A DNA stretch of 29,853 nucleotides from Desulfobacterales bacterium (GTDB lineage Bacteria; Desulfobacterota; Desulfobacteria; Desulfobacterales; Desulfobacteraceae): assembly GCA_022361535.1 (NCBI GenBank), contig JAKSAU010000183.1:1-29853 (forward strand), read 5' to 3'. The notes beneath the pieces were generated by a model. It did not search any database, was not told where the DNA came from, and was given only the letters and a program-made list of their open reading frames with translations. Position 1 is the first letter of the stretch. The number at the start of each line of letters is the position of its first letter. Of the stretch, positions 8,428 through 16,279 are shown one piece after another. A program made the position numbers and the translations under genes.

Positions 8428-9032
8428 CCGCAATATTAAAAACCTTTATTTACCTGGTCTCATCTTCCCTGTTTCTGCCGGTTCTTCTAATACTGGCCTG
8501 CCTTGTGGTTTGGTCATTGGTTTATAGTGGGAGTTTTTTCCGTGAATGGCTGTCCCGTAGGGGCCTTCATAATCCAGGTAATGATTTGCCAAAAAAGATA
8601 CTCGCAAATGAATACGATGACTGTCTTCTACCTAACGTGAAGCGTGTTATCAAACGCTTAGAAAAACTAAATGAAAAAAAGGATCAGGTTTTTGTGATTA
8701 ACTTGCTTCGAGATGCTGAGCACAAAATGTGGAAATCGTTGGACCCGCTCAAGGTGATGATCCGACTGGGACCAGGCTTAGGGCTGATAGGGACTCTTAT
8801 TCCAATGGGCACAGGACTGGCCTCTTTGGGCCAGGGGGACATCGGTCAACTTTCACAGGAGTTGGTGGTAGCCTTTACCACTACTGTGGTGGGCATGGCT
8901 TTAGGGCTTGTTTCCTATGTGATGTTTACCATCCAGCGTCGTTGGAAAGAGCAGGATATCAAAAATATCGAATTAGCTGCAGAACTACTTTGCACCCAGG
9001 GCATTGAAACCCGTTCTGATAAGGCAGCCTGA
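8424..9032 (+). CDS. MotA/TolQ/ExbB-type proton channel of the chelatase module (HmuU-like)
   Basis: A 202-residue protein with one N-terminal transmembrane helix (about 7-33), a cytoplasmic stretch rich in Lys and Glu, and two further helices (about 110-135 and 147-170). LGPGLGLIGTLIPMGTGLAS and AFTTTVVGMALGLVS are the conserved ExbB/TolQ channel helices. Such proteins form pentamers that use proton flow to drive a partner with a periplasmic domain. Here the partner is most likely the next gene (DUF2149) and the CobN-like protein rather than TonB, because a separate complete ExbB-ExbD-TonB set is encoded on the other strand. The start overlaps the DUF2162 stop by four bases. Confidence 0.82.
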   Translation: MTAILKTFIYLVSSSLFLPVLLILACLVVWSLVYSGSFFREWLSRRGLHNPGNDLPKKILANEYDDCLLPNVKRVIKRLEKLNEKKDQVFVINLLRDAEHKMWKSLDPLKVMIRLGPGLGLIGTLIPMGTGLASLGQGDIGQLSQELVVAFTTTVVGMALGLVSYVMFTIQRRWKEQDIKNIELAAELLCTQGIETRSDKAA

Positions 9033-9033
9033 T

Positions 9034-9375
9034 ATGCAGTACTTCAAAGCAAAGCAGAACAGGGGGACTGGATTTTCAGATAATGATCCTATGGCTGGGG
9101 TAGCCAATTTATTTGATTTAGGCCTGGTATTTATTGTTGGACTGCTCATTGCCCTATTCGGTGCATATCACTTGGATGAGCTGCTCTCTAAAGATTCTGA
9201 AATGACCATAGTTAAAAAGTCTTCGGAAGGGCAGATGGAAATTATTGAGAAAAAAGGAACAAAAATTTCTGCAATGAAAATATCAAAGGACAAAGCTAAA
9301 GGCCTTGGCCTACGACTGGGTACAGCATATAAACTGGAAGACGGATCTATGATCTACATCCCGGATGGGAATTAA
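9034..9375 (+). CDS. DUF2149 protein, ExbD-like partner of the proton channel (HmuT-like)
   Basis: A 113-residue protein with a short cytoplasmic N-terminus, one transmembrane helix (about 26-45) and a periplasmic domain of about 65 residues. The helix begins NLFDLGLVFIVGLLIAL, placing an aspartate where ExbD and TolR carry their essential proton-handling aspartate. DUF2149 is a recognised companion of CobN-like genes. AAGG at 9021-9024 supports the ATG at 9034; an upstream TTG inside the previous gene is less likely. The 3' end overlaps the CobN-like reading frame by 11 bases. ExbD-like function is inferred from topology, the aspartate and the adjacent ExbB homologue. Confidence 0.72.
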   Translation: MQYFKAKQNRGTGFSDNDPMAGVANLFDLGLVFIVGLLIALFGAYHLDELLSKDSEMTIVKKSSEGQMEIIEKKGTKISAMKISKDKAKGLGLRLGTAYKLEDGSMIYIPDGN

Positions 9376-12300
9376 ATCCCATGAAAAAAAAATGTGGTCT
9401 TACCGGGCCCGCTTAATTGTGGCTTTGGGCCTGATATTATATTTTACGCCCGGCAAATCTTGTTTTGGTGCCGATAAAACGCCAGATATTGTTTTTATGG
9501 TTTTAGACCATAACTCTTATATTGCCCGTCTTGCACTTGACGGTCTGGATCTGGCAAACGACCTTAAATCCCGCATTGCCGTATATTCCTTAGCTGATGT
9601 ACAAAAGACTCCGGAACAGGTCAAACGGGTCGTATCAAAAACACCTATTGTTGTTGTAGATGTAATGGGTAGAGGATTGGAGACATTTATAAATGAATCT
9701 ATAGATCCCTCGCAAAAAAGTGTTTATGCCCTGCGGGGTTCACTGGATGATGAATCTCTAAAAGCCGCAGGATTTATTTTTGATGATGAGATAGCCGATT
9801 ATTATCTTCATATCAGCGTAGAAAACATCCAAAACATGCTGCGACTTGTTATCCATCGCCATCTGGACAAAACTGTTTCCTATAAACCGGTTAAAGTGCG
9901 TCCAAGGTTAGGAATTTATCACCCGGATGCAAAACAACATGGCGCTGATGGCTCCGGTGTATTTACTGATATAAAGGATTATCGTTCCTGGCAAAAAAAA
10001 AGGCAGGGATATGCCCCTGAAAAGCCCGCCATTGGATTTCTTTTTTTTTCATCCTTTTTAACCCAGGGACAGCAGGAGCCAATGGATGACATTATCCACC
10101 GTTTTGAAGCTGAGGGGTTCAATGTTTTTCCCTGTTTTGGCAGAGAAAGTGAAATCATAAAAAACTATTTATTGGATCCGTCCGGCAAATCGCGGGTGGA
10201 TATAATCCTTGCATTTTCCTTTAAATTCTACAGTGGGCTTACCCCTGAACTTGCACGGCTGCTTAAAAAAATGGATGTTCCTATTTTTAGTGCCATATCG
10301 ATCTACCAGGATACCCTTGAACAATGGCGGAAAAGTCCTGTCGGCATAGATGCCCAATCGGTTGCCTGGTCCCTGGCTGTCCCGGAAATATCCGGATTGA
10401 TCGAGCCTACGGTTTTAGCAGCCAAAGAACAACATATCCATAAAAGATCGGGCAAATCATATTTTGTGAGCCGCCTTGTTGATGAGAATATGAACCGTAT
10501 TATCCCAAGGCTGAAAAATTGGCTTGTTCTACAGAAAAAACAGGCTAAAAACAAAAGAATTGCACTCATGTTCTACAATCATCACCAGGGCAAGCAGAAT
10601 ATCGGGGCCTCATACCTGAATGTGTTCCGATCAATTGAACAGATTGCTTTATCTCTGGGCAAAAACGGGTATGATACCGGATCGGTTTTAACTGAAGAAG
10701 ATATCAAATCCATGATTATAGCCTCTGCTCGTAATGTGGGGTCATGGGCCCCAGGAGAGCTGGATAAAATGCTGGATAAAGGACAGGCTATCCGCCTGCC
10801 CCTTGAGACCTATAAACAATGGTTTGAAACACTGCCACAAGAGTTTAAAGAAAAAGTCATAACCCAATGGGGCACGCCCGAACGTTCGTTTGTGATGGTA
10901 AAGGATAAGTCGTTTGTTATTCCGGCAGTAAGATCGGGGAACCTGATCATCCTGCCCGAACCTGCCAGGGGCTGGGGAGATGATCCTATGAAGCTGTACC
11001 ATGATACCACGCTTTATCCACACCATCAGTACCTGGCTGTTTACCTGTGGTTGGAGAAGGGATTTAAAGCAGATGCCATGATTCATTTGGGTACCCATTC
11101 CACCTATGAATGGACACCGGGCAAACAGGCGGGATTGTCTCCTTCCTGCTCACCTGAGGTTTTGATCACTGATATTCCCAATATGTACCCTTATATTGTG
11201 GATAATATCGGTGAAGGTATCCAGGCCAAACGAAGGGGCAGAGGGGTGATGGTATCTCATTTAACACCGGTTCTTAAACAAGCAGATGTCCATGAAGAAT
11301 ACAGCCGTATGGCTGAATTGGTCAGCGAAATAGAACAGGCACAGGCCAAGGGAAGTCTGACTGTAGAAGAAAAAGTCAAAGAACTTTTAAGCCTTGCAGA
11401 ATCCACCGGAATTTTTTCGGATCTCAAAGACAGTTTTTCCACAGACCATGAGCATTACCATGCCCCGGGTGAATCGGTTTCCCATGATCATAACAAAGGT
11501 GACAAACCAGTCTGGAAAATGAACCGGGCCACGGCAGATAAGATTCACCTGCTTGGTCATTACCTTGAGGATATCAAGTCGGATCTGATCCCGTTTGGCA
11601 TGCACACCTTTGGCAAAAGCCCTGACCCGGACGCTTTAAAAGAATTGACCGCAGCTGTTTTAGAATCAAATCCCAGATTTTCCGAAGACAAGCTGGCTGA
11701 AAATATAGCAGGGTGCGGCTCAAATGAAATCAACAGTCTTATCAAAGGACTTGAAGGAAGATATGTTCATCCGGGCCAGGGAAACGATCCAATCCGCAAT
11801 CCTGAAGCCCTTCCGACCGGACGTAATTTTTACGGCTTTAATCCGGGTAAACTTCCTACACCAGCTGCCTGGGCTTTGGGTAAAAAGGCTGCGCAGCAGA
11901 TTATTGATAACCACATCATTAAGCATGGTGCATTTCCCCAGAAGGTTGCTGTGATTGTTTGGGCCACAGAAACGCTGAGAAACGAAGGTGTGAATGAATC
12001 AACCATCTTAAATCTTGTGGGTGTAAAACCAAAGTGGTCAAAAACCGGTCGTGTCATAGGAATTGAAGTGATTAAAGGAAAGGACTTAGAAAGGCCCAGA
12101 ATAGATGTCATGGTAAATGCATCCGGTCTTTACCGGGATCTGTTCCCGGATAAAATGCTTTTTCTTGACCAGGCTATCCGTCTTGCAGAGAAGCAAAATG
12201 ACGTGGAAAATCTGATAGCCCGTCATACAGCCCGGATCAAGACCCGTTTGATTCAAGGAGGCATGGCACCTGAAAAAGCAGAACAAATGTCCAGGTTCAG

Positions 12301-13486
12301 GGTGTTCTCAGAACCGCCGGGCGCATATGGAAACGGGGTAGGGGATATGGCCTCCGGCTCATCCAAATGGGATGACCCGGATCAAGTAGTCAATGTGTAT
12401 GAAAACCGTATGGGATTTGCATATGGTAAAGGCAATACCAAAACAGATCCAACCTGGGGTGTTGCGGCAAAACAGTTGTTTAAAGCCCAGCTTTCGCAGG
12501 TAGATGTGGCCGTCCATTCTCGTTCCTCCAATGTATACGGCCTTTTGGATAATGATGACATGTTTCAATATTTAGGAGGGCTTTCAATGGCCATTCGCAA
12601 GGAATCCGGTAAAGCCCCTGAAACATTGATCACAGACCAGAAGAAAAAGGGCCGGGTAAATGTTGAAGATTTGGGAAAAACCCTTGGCCGGGAAATGCGG
12701 TCTCGCTATCTGAATCCAAAATGGATAGAGGGAATGAAGGCAGAGGACTATGCCGGTGCAAATGCCATGTCTAATTTTGTGGAATACCTGTGGGGCTGGG
12801 ATTTGACAACTCCTGAAAAGGTGGATGATGACAAATGGCAGCAGACCTATGACGTCTATGTACAGGACAAGTATGGTCTTAAACTCAAGGAATTTTTTGA
12901 CAAGGCGTCGCCCTGGGCATACCAGTCAATGACTGGTCGGATGTTGGAAACCCATAGAAAAGGATATTGGCAGGCCGATCAAACCCAACTTGAAACCCTT
13001 GCTGCAGAATATGCCAAAAGCATTGTAGCCAAAGGGATCGCTTGCTGTGATCATACCTGTAATAATCCGCTTCTAAACCAAATGGTAGTTTCAATCATCT
13101 CAATTCCCGGTATCGTAAGTCCCGATATTCTCAATAAGTTTAGAATTGCAGTTGAACAAATGGCCCAAAAGCCTTTGGAAAAGCAGGTTCAAGAACGTAA
13201 ACAACTTATCAAAAAACTTGCAGCACCCGGACCTGATCGTAAAACATCTGATCCGGAAAAGCTTGAACAAAAAGTAGAAAAGCAAAAACCCCAGGAAACT
13301 AAAACATCTAATGCCAAAGAGTCGGCTGAAAATCTTGAACAGATCGAAGGCTATAAAATGGAAAAGATCGATAAAAAGGATGATACTACAAAAATGACGT
13401 CTTCCGGGGTTGAATGGATGGCCGTCATTGCTGTTCTTTCCATTCTCGGATTGTTCGCTTTTGGCGCCAGGAAAAAGACATACTAA
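9365..13486 (+). CDS. CobN-like metal chelatase, predicted periplasmic and membrane-anchored (HmuS-like)
   Basis: A 1373-residue protein of the CobN/BchH magnesium/cobalt-chelatase large-subunit family. Core motifs include HLGTHSTYEWTPGK (about 573-586), RVFSEPPGAYGNGVGD (about 978), VHSRSSNVYGLLDNDDMFQY (about 1050) and ACCDHTCNNP (about 1226). Unlike cytoplasmic CobN, it starts with a signal-peptide-like segment (RARLIVALGLILYF, then CFGA) and ends with a Lys/Glu-rich linker (about 1275-1345), one transmembrane helix (about 1350-1366) and a basic tail, so the body should be in the periplasm. A His/Asp-rich insertion lies at about 694-712. No CobS/CobT or ChlI/ChlD partner is encoded in the window. 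Context: DUF2162, ExbB-like and DUF2149 genes directly upstream, as in hmuSTUV loci. Substrate and direction (insertion or removal of metal) are unknown. Start uncertain: ATG 9365 or 9392; an A9 run separates 9381 ATG from frame. Confidence 0.85.
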   Translation: MGIKSHEKKMWSYRARLIVALGLILYFTPGKSCFGADKTPDIVFMVLDHNSYIARLALDGLDLANDLKSRIAVYSLADVQKTPEQVKRVVSKTPIVVVDVMGRGLETFINESIDPSQKSVYALRGSLDDESLKAAGFIFDDEIADYYLHISVENIQNMLRLVIHRHLDKTVSYKPVKVRPRLGIYHPDAKQHGADGSGVFTDIKDYRSWQKKRQGYAPEKPAIGFLFFSSFLTQGQQEPMDDIIHRFEAEGFNVFPCFGRESEIIKNYLLDPSGKSRVDIILAFSFKFYSGLTPELARLLKKMDVPIFSAISIYQDTLEQWRKSPVGIDAQSVAWSLAVPEISGLIEPTVLAAKEQHIHKRSGKSYFVSRLVDENMNRIIPRLKNWLVLQKKQAKNKRIALMFYNHHQGKQNIGASYLNVFRSIEQIALSLGKNGYDTGSVLTEEDIKSMIIASARNVGSWAPGELDKMLDKGQAIRLPLETYKQWFETLPQEFKEKVITQWGTPERSFVMVKDKSFVIPAVRSGNLIILPEPARGWGDDPMKLYHDTTLYPHHQYLAVYLWLEKGFKADAMIHLGTHSTYEWTPGKQAGLSPSCSPEVLITDIPNMYPYIVDNIGEGIQAKRRGRGVMVSHLTPVLKQADVHEEYSRMAELVSEIEQAQAKGSLTVEEKVKELLSLAESTGIFSDLKDSFSTDHEHYHAPGESVSHDHNKGDKPVWKMNRATADKIHLLGHYLEDIKSDLIPFGMHTFGKSPDPDALKELTAAVLESNPRFSEDKLAENIAGCGSNEINSLIKGLEGRYVHPGQGNDPIRNPEALPTGRNFYGFNPGKLPTPAAWALGKKAAQQIIDNHIIKHGAFPQKVAVIVWATETLRNEGVNESTILNLVGVKPKWSKTGRVIGIEVIKGKDLERPRIDVMVNASGLYRDLFPDKMLFLDQAIRLAEKQNDVENLIARHTARIKTRLIQGGMAPEKAEQMSRFRVFSEPPGAYGNGVGDMASGSSKWDDPDQVVNVYENRMGFAYGKGNTKTDPTWGVAAKQLFKAQLSQVDVAVHSRSSNVYGLLDNDDMFQYLGGLSMAIRKESGKAPETLITDQKKKGRVNVEDLGKTLGREMRSRYLNPKWIEGMKAEDYAGANAMSNFVEYLWGWDLTTPEKVDDDKWQQTYDVYVQDKYGLKLKEFFDKASPWAYQSMTGRMLETHRKGYWQADQTQLETLAAEYAKSIVAKGIACCDHTCNNPLLNQMVVSIISIPGIVSPDILNKFRIAVEQMAQKPLEKQVQERKQLIKKLAAPGPDRKTSDPEKLEQKVEKQKPQETKTSNAKESAENLEQIEGYKMEKIDKKDDTTKMTSSGVEWMAVIAVLSILGLFAFGARKKTY

Positions 13487-13495
13487 GGAGATCTC

Positions 13496-13936
13496 ATGAA
13501 TCAAATACCGATATTGATAATTGCTTTAATCTGCAGTCTTTTTATGGCTGCAACTTCAACCGCTCATGTCACAGAAACTCCCCATGCCCACTCTGCGAAT
13601 CAGGAGGGTATTGATACGGCCGAGCTATGGCTCAAGATGGTGGATGAAGAAAAATACAGTGCTTCTTGGAAAACCGCTGCTAAAGTGTTTAAAGATGCTG
13701 TTACACCCGAGCAATGGGTAAAAACCGTTTCTGGTGTCCGGTCTGCCTTGGGGCCAGTTTTAGAGCGCAGTCTTTTCCATGACCGATTTACAACGACCCT
13801 GCCGGGTATGCCGGACGGCGAATACATCATTATTCGTTTTGTAACGAAATTTGAGAATAAACAAAGTGCTGTGGAAACGGTTTCGTTGAAGAAGGAGGGA
13901 CAAACCTGGAAAGTGGCAGGATATTTTATCAAGTAA
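13496..13936 (+). CDS. Secreted DUF4019-family protein
   Basis: A 146-residue protein with a signal peptide (about 1-23) followed by a His-containing segment (HVTETPHAHS). The body carries the DUF4019 pattern: AELWLKMVDEEKYSASWKTA, AVTPEQWVKTVSGVRSALGP, LPGMPDGEYIIIRF and ETVSLKKEGQTWKVAGYFIK. The fold is expected to be a small NTF2/cystatin-like periplasmic domain; no activity is known to me. AAGGAG precedes the start and the gap from the chelatase is only nine bases, so it belongs to the same operon. The N-terminal histidines might bind metal, but similar proteins occur in unrelated contexts. Confidence 0.75.
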   Translation: MNQIPILIIALICSLFMAATSTAHVTETPHAHSANQEGIDTAELWLKMVDEEKYSASWKTAAKVFKDAVTPEQWVKTVSGVRSALGPVLERSLFHDRFTTTLPGMPDGEYIIIRFVTKFENKQSAVETVSLKKEGQTWKVAGYFIK

Positions 13937-13958
13937 AATAAAAAAAACGTCTCTTCTC

Positions 13959-13987
13959 TTGATTACTCATTGATACAGTCTTAAAGT
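13959..13987 (+). promoter_or_regulatory. Candidate promoter before the metal ABC operon
   Basis: TTGATT at 13959-13964 and TAAAGT at 13982-13987 are separated by exactly 17 bases. No terminator was found between the DUF4019 gene and this site, so the metal importer could be read both from the riboswitch promoter and from here. No convincing DtxR- or Fur-type palindrome was found between 13937 and 14036. Confidence 0.4.
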
Positions 13988-14036
13988 TTTGCTTATCAAT
14001 TGTTCGATCTAAAAAGTCAATCATAGGAGACTTGAA

Positions 14037-14978
14037 ATGAAAATTTCCTTTAGAAAATCTGTTTTTGTTTTCTGTTTACTGTATGTTTTTTTATTTTTTA
14101 CCATTGTGGGACCGGCACTGGCTGAGAATTCTAAAAAGCCGGTGATCGTTGCCTCCACTACCCAGATTGCGGATTTTGCTCGCCAGGTAGCAGGAGACCA
14201 GGCTGTGGTCAAAAGTATTCTTGCTCCAGGAGCTGACCCTCATACCTATAATGTTACCCCCAATGATGTACAGATAGTGCTTGAGGCGGATCTGTGCATT
14301 AACAACGGCCTTCACCTGGAAGGCAAAAGCTGGATGGCCACTTTGGCCAGGGATGCAAAAAAGCCGTTGGTAACGGCAACTGACGGCATTCAGATTCTAT
14401 CCATTGATGAAGAAGGCGAGACCATTGCTGATCCCCATGCTTGGTTCTCTCCTAAAAATGCAGCGGTATATGTGAACAATATCACCAAAGGAATCATTGC
14501 ATTGGACCCTGAGAACAGCGTCCTTTACCAGGCCCGTGCCAAATTGTTTTTGCAGCAGTTGCGTGTCCTGGATGCATGGATAAAGGAACAGATCAACAAG
14601 ATTCCTGTACAGAAGCGAATCCTTGTTACCACACATGATGCATTCAATTATTTTTGCCAGGAGTACCGGCTCAATGAAAATAATAATTTTTTGTCCATTG
14701 CTCCTGTAGGATGGTCTACCGGTGCTGAAGTCGGTGCTGGTATCACCCCGGAACGCCGCCGCAAGGTCATTGATTCTATCAAAGCTTCTGGCGCTCCTGC
14801 CATTTTTGTGGAGACCACCATTAATCCTAAACAGATTCGGGAAATTGCCAAGGAAACCGGCGTTAAAATCGGTGGGGAACTCTATTCCGACTCCATGGGG
14901 CCTGAAGGATCCGCTGGTGAAACTTATATTGGAATGATGAGAGAAAACACACTTCTCATTGTTAACGCGCTTAAATAA
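14037..14978 (+). CDS. Metal ABC transporter substrate-binding protein (TroA/ZnuA family)
   Basis: A 313-residue periplasmic protein with a signal peptide (residues 1-29). It has the cluster A-I metal site: GADPHTYNVTP (H69), DPHAWFSP (H134), TTHDAFNYF (H200) and YSDSMGP (D285). Three histidines plus aspartate is the TroA/ZnuA arrangement; the Mn-type PsaA has glutamate at the third position. This does not settle zinc, manganese, iron or cobalt. There is no long His-rich loop as in ZnuA. AGGAG precedes the start. It is followed by a small exported protein, an ATPase and a permease, forming a complete importer. The location after a B12-riboswitch chelatase operon suggests capture of cobalt or of metal released by the chelatase, which is inference. 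Confidence 0.87.
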   Translation: MKISFRKSVFVFCLLYVFLFFTIVGPALAENSKKPVIVASTTQIADFARQVAGDQAVVKSILAPGADPHTYNVTPNDVQIVLEADLCINNGLHLEGKSWMATLARDAKKPLVTATDGIQILSIDEEGETIADPHAWFSPKNAAVYVNNITKGIIALDPENSVLYQARAKLFLQQLRVLDAWIKEQINKIPVQKRILVTTHDAFNYFCQEYRLNENNNFLSIAPVGWSTGAEVGAGITPERRRKVIDSIKASGAPAIFVETTINPKQIREIAKETGVKIGGELYSDSMGPEGSAGETYIGMMRENTLLIVNALK

Positions 14979-15018
14979 ACCCAGTCTCGTAATGGTGGGG
15001 AGAGGATAGATTAACTAT

Positions 15019-15528
15019 ATGCGGTTTCTACTCTGTATATTTGTTTGGATCTTTTTTGTAGGGGGCTTATGGGCTTATACCTGGCAGCGGGATGCAGGCT
15101 TGCCGGAGGGCCCTGCTCAAGTAGCAGCTTTAGAAGTTCTTACAGGTGATTATGTACTGGAGATCACCCCAAGCTTTTCCATTGAAAAAGATCCATTTGC
15201 TTTGGCTATTGATGACACTCCAGATTCATCAGGGCTTGAAGTCCGTCTTAACGGCACCCCTCTTGTGGTGGCATCAGACAACATCTCGCGGGGAAAAGTG
15301 GTCAAGATTACTGAAGGCCTTGTGTTAACCGCCGGCTTCAACGAGTTTTATGTCAAAGCCAGTCCCCCCACATCTGAAGCCCATCTGGACCATGGGCTGA
15401 GGGTCAAGCTGTTGGAAAACGGTGCTACTTTAACAGATCAGACAGTCTGGGGTAGCAAAGGTGCCGTAGTTGCAGGTTCCGTAAGCTTCAACCTGGCAGC
15501 GCACAAGGAGGATGAACATGACCATTAA
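15019..15528 (+). CDS. Exported or membrane-anchored protein of unknown function with acidic His tail
   Basis: I do not recognise this 169-residue protein. It has an N-terminal hydrophobic segment (LLCIFVWIFFVGGLWAY) that may be an uncleaved anchor or signal peptide. The rest is beta-rich and soluble, with no cysteine after the hydrophobic segment, and it ends in HKEDEHDH, a likely metal-coordinating tail; two more histidines occur in SEAHLDHGLRV. It lies between the metal-binding protein and the ATPase of the importer, and its 3' end overlaps the ATPase by 11 bases, so it is coupled to the transporter. A role in delivering metal to the importer is possible but unproven. The ribosome site (GGGGAGAGGA) is rather far from the ATG. 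Confidence 0.7.
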   Translation: MRFLLCIFVWIFFVGGLWAYTWQRDAGLPEGPAQVAALEVLTGDYVLEITPSFSIEKDPFALAIDDTPDSSGLEVRLNGTPLVVASDNISRGKVVKITEGLVLTAGFNEFYVKASPPTSEAHLDHGLRVKLLENGATLTDQTVWGSKGAVVAGSVSFNLAAHKEDEHDH

Positions 15529-16279
15529 TACCTCTTTTGCCATAGAAGTAGCACACCTCACTGTGAGCTACAATGCAAGACCCGCGCTTTTGGATGTAAG
15601 CGTAAAGATAGAAAAGGATCAGCTTGTAGGGGTGATCGGACCCAACGGGGCAGGTAAATCCACCTTTATCAAAGCTGTTTTAGGGTTTGTTAAACCGGAC
15701 TTAGGAAAGGTTCAAATCCAGGGAACAAACGCAAAGAATGCCAAGGGCCTGGTTGCCTACGTGCCCCAGAGAGGAGCTGTGGATTGGGATTTCCCCATTA
15801 CAGTCAGTGAGGTGGCCCTGATGGGGCGGTATCAGCAGATCCCCTGGTATACCTCTCCCAGCAAAAAAGACCGGGACGCTGCCATTGAAGCATTGGAAAT
15901 GGTTCGTATGGCAGATTTTGCCCATCGGCAGATTGGTGAGCTTTCAGGCGGGCAGCAGCAACGGGTCTTTATGGCTAGAGCTCTTGCCCAGGGTAGTGAT
16001 ATCCTTTTGTTGGACGAGCCTTTTGCAGGCGTGGACGCAGCAACTGAAAGAGCGATTCTTGACGTTCTTGAGCGAGCCAAAAAATCTGGAAAGACCCTTG
16101 TCGTGGTTCATCATGACCTGTCCACGGCAGCAGAGTATTTTGATAAATTGCTCCTTATCAAGCAACGACTATACGCCTACGGCGAACCGGACGCCGTGCT
16201 TCAGGAAGACCTGCTCAGCCAGGTATATGAAGGCCGGTTGAGAATATTTAAAGATGTGGTCAAAAAGGAGGGGAACTGA
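15518..16279 (+). CDS. Metal ABC transporter ATP-binding protein
   Basis: A 253-residue ABC ATPase of the ZnuC/MntB/TroB type. Walker A is GPNGAGKST (41-49), the signature is LSGGQQQR (142-149), Walker B is ILLLDEPFAGVD (162-173) and the switch histidine lies in VVVHHDLS. AAGGAG at 15505-15510 is seven bases before the ATG at 15518 but only one base from the ATG at 15512, which decides the start. It overlaps the preceding unknown gene and the following permease, showing tight coupling. It should power import of the metal captured by the upstream binding protein. Confidence 0.9.
   Translation: MTINTSFAIEVAHLTVSYNARPALLDVSVKIEKDQLVGVIGPNGAGKSTFIKAVLGFVKPDLGKVQIQGTNAKNAKGLVAYVPQRGAVDWDFPITVSEVALMGRYQQIPWYTSPSKKDRDAAIEALEMVRMADFAHRQIGELSGGQQQRVFMARALAQGSDILLLDEPFAGVDAATERAILDVLERAKKSGKTLVVVHHDLSTAAEYFDKLLLIKQRLYAYGEPDAVLQEDLLSQVYEGRLRIFKDVVKKEGN

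Noticed and set aside
9004..9033. Upstream TTG start for the DUF2149 gene
   Set aside because: Lies inside the ExbB-like gene; the ATG at 9034 follows AAGG with good spacing and fits the family N-terminus.
9365..13486. Magnesium chelatase subunit BchH/ChlH
   Set aside because: Same superfamily, but no ChlD/ChlI or bacteriochlorophyll genes are present, and the B12 riboswitch plus membrane partners favour a CobN/HmuS-type protein.
13937..14036. DtxR, MntR or Fur operator ahead of the metal importer
   Set aside because: No palindrome convincing enough to name; only short chance dyads such as CAATTG.
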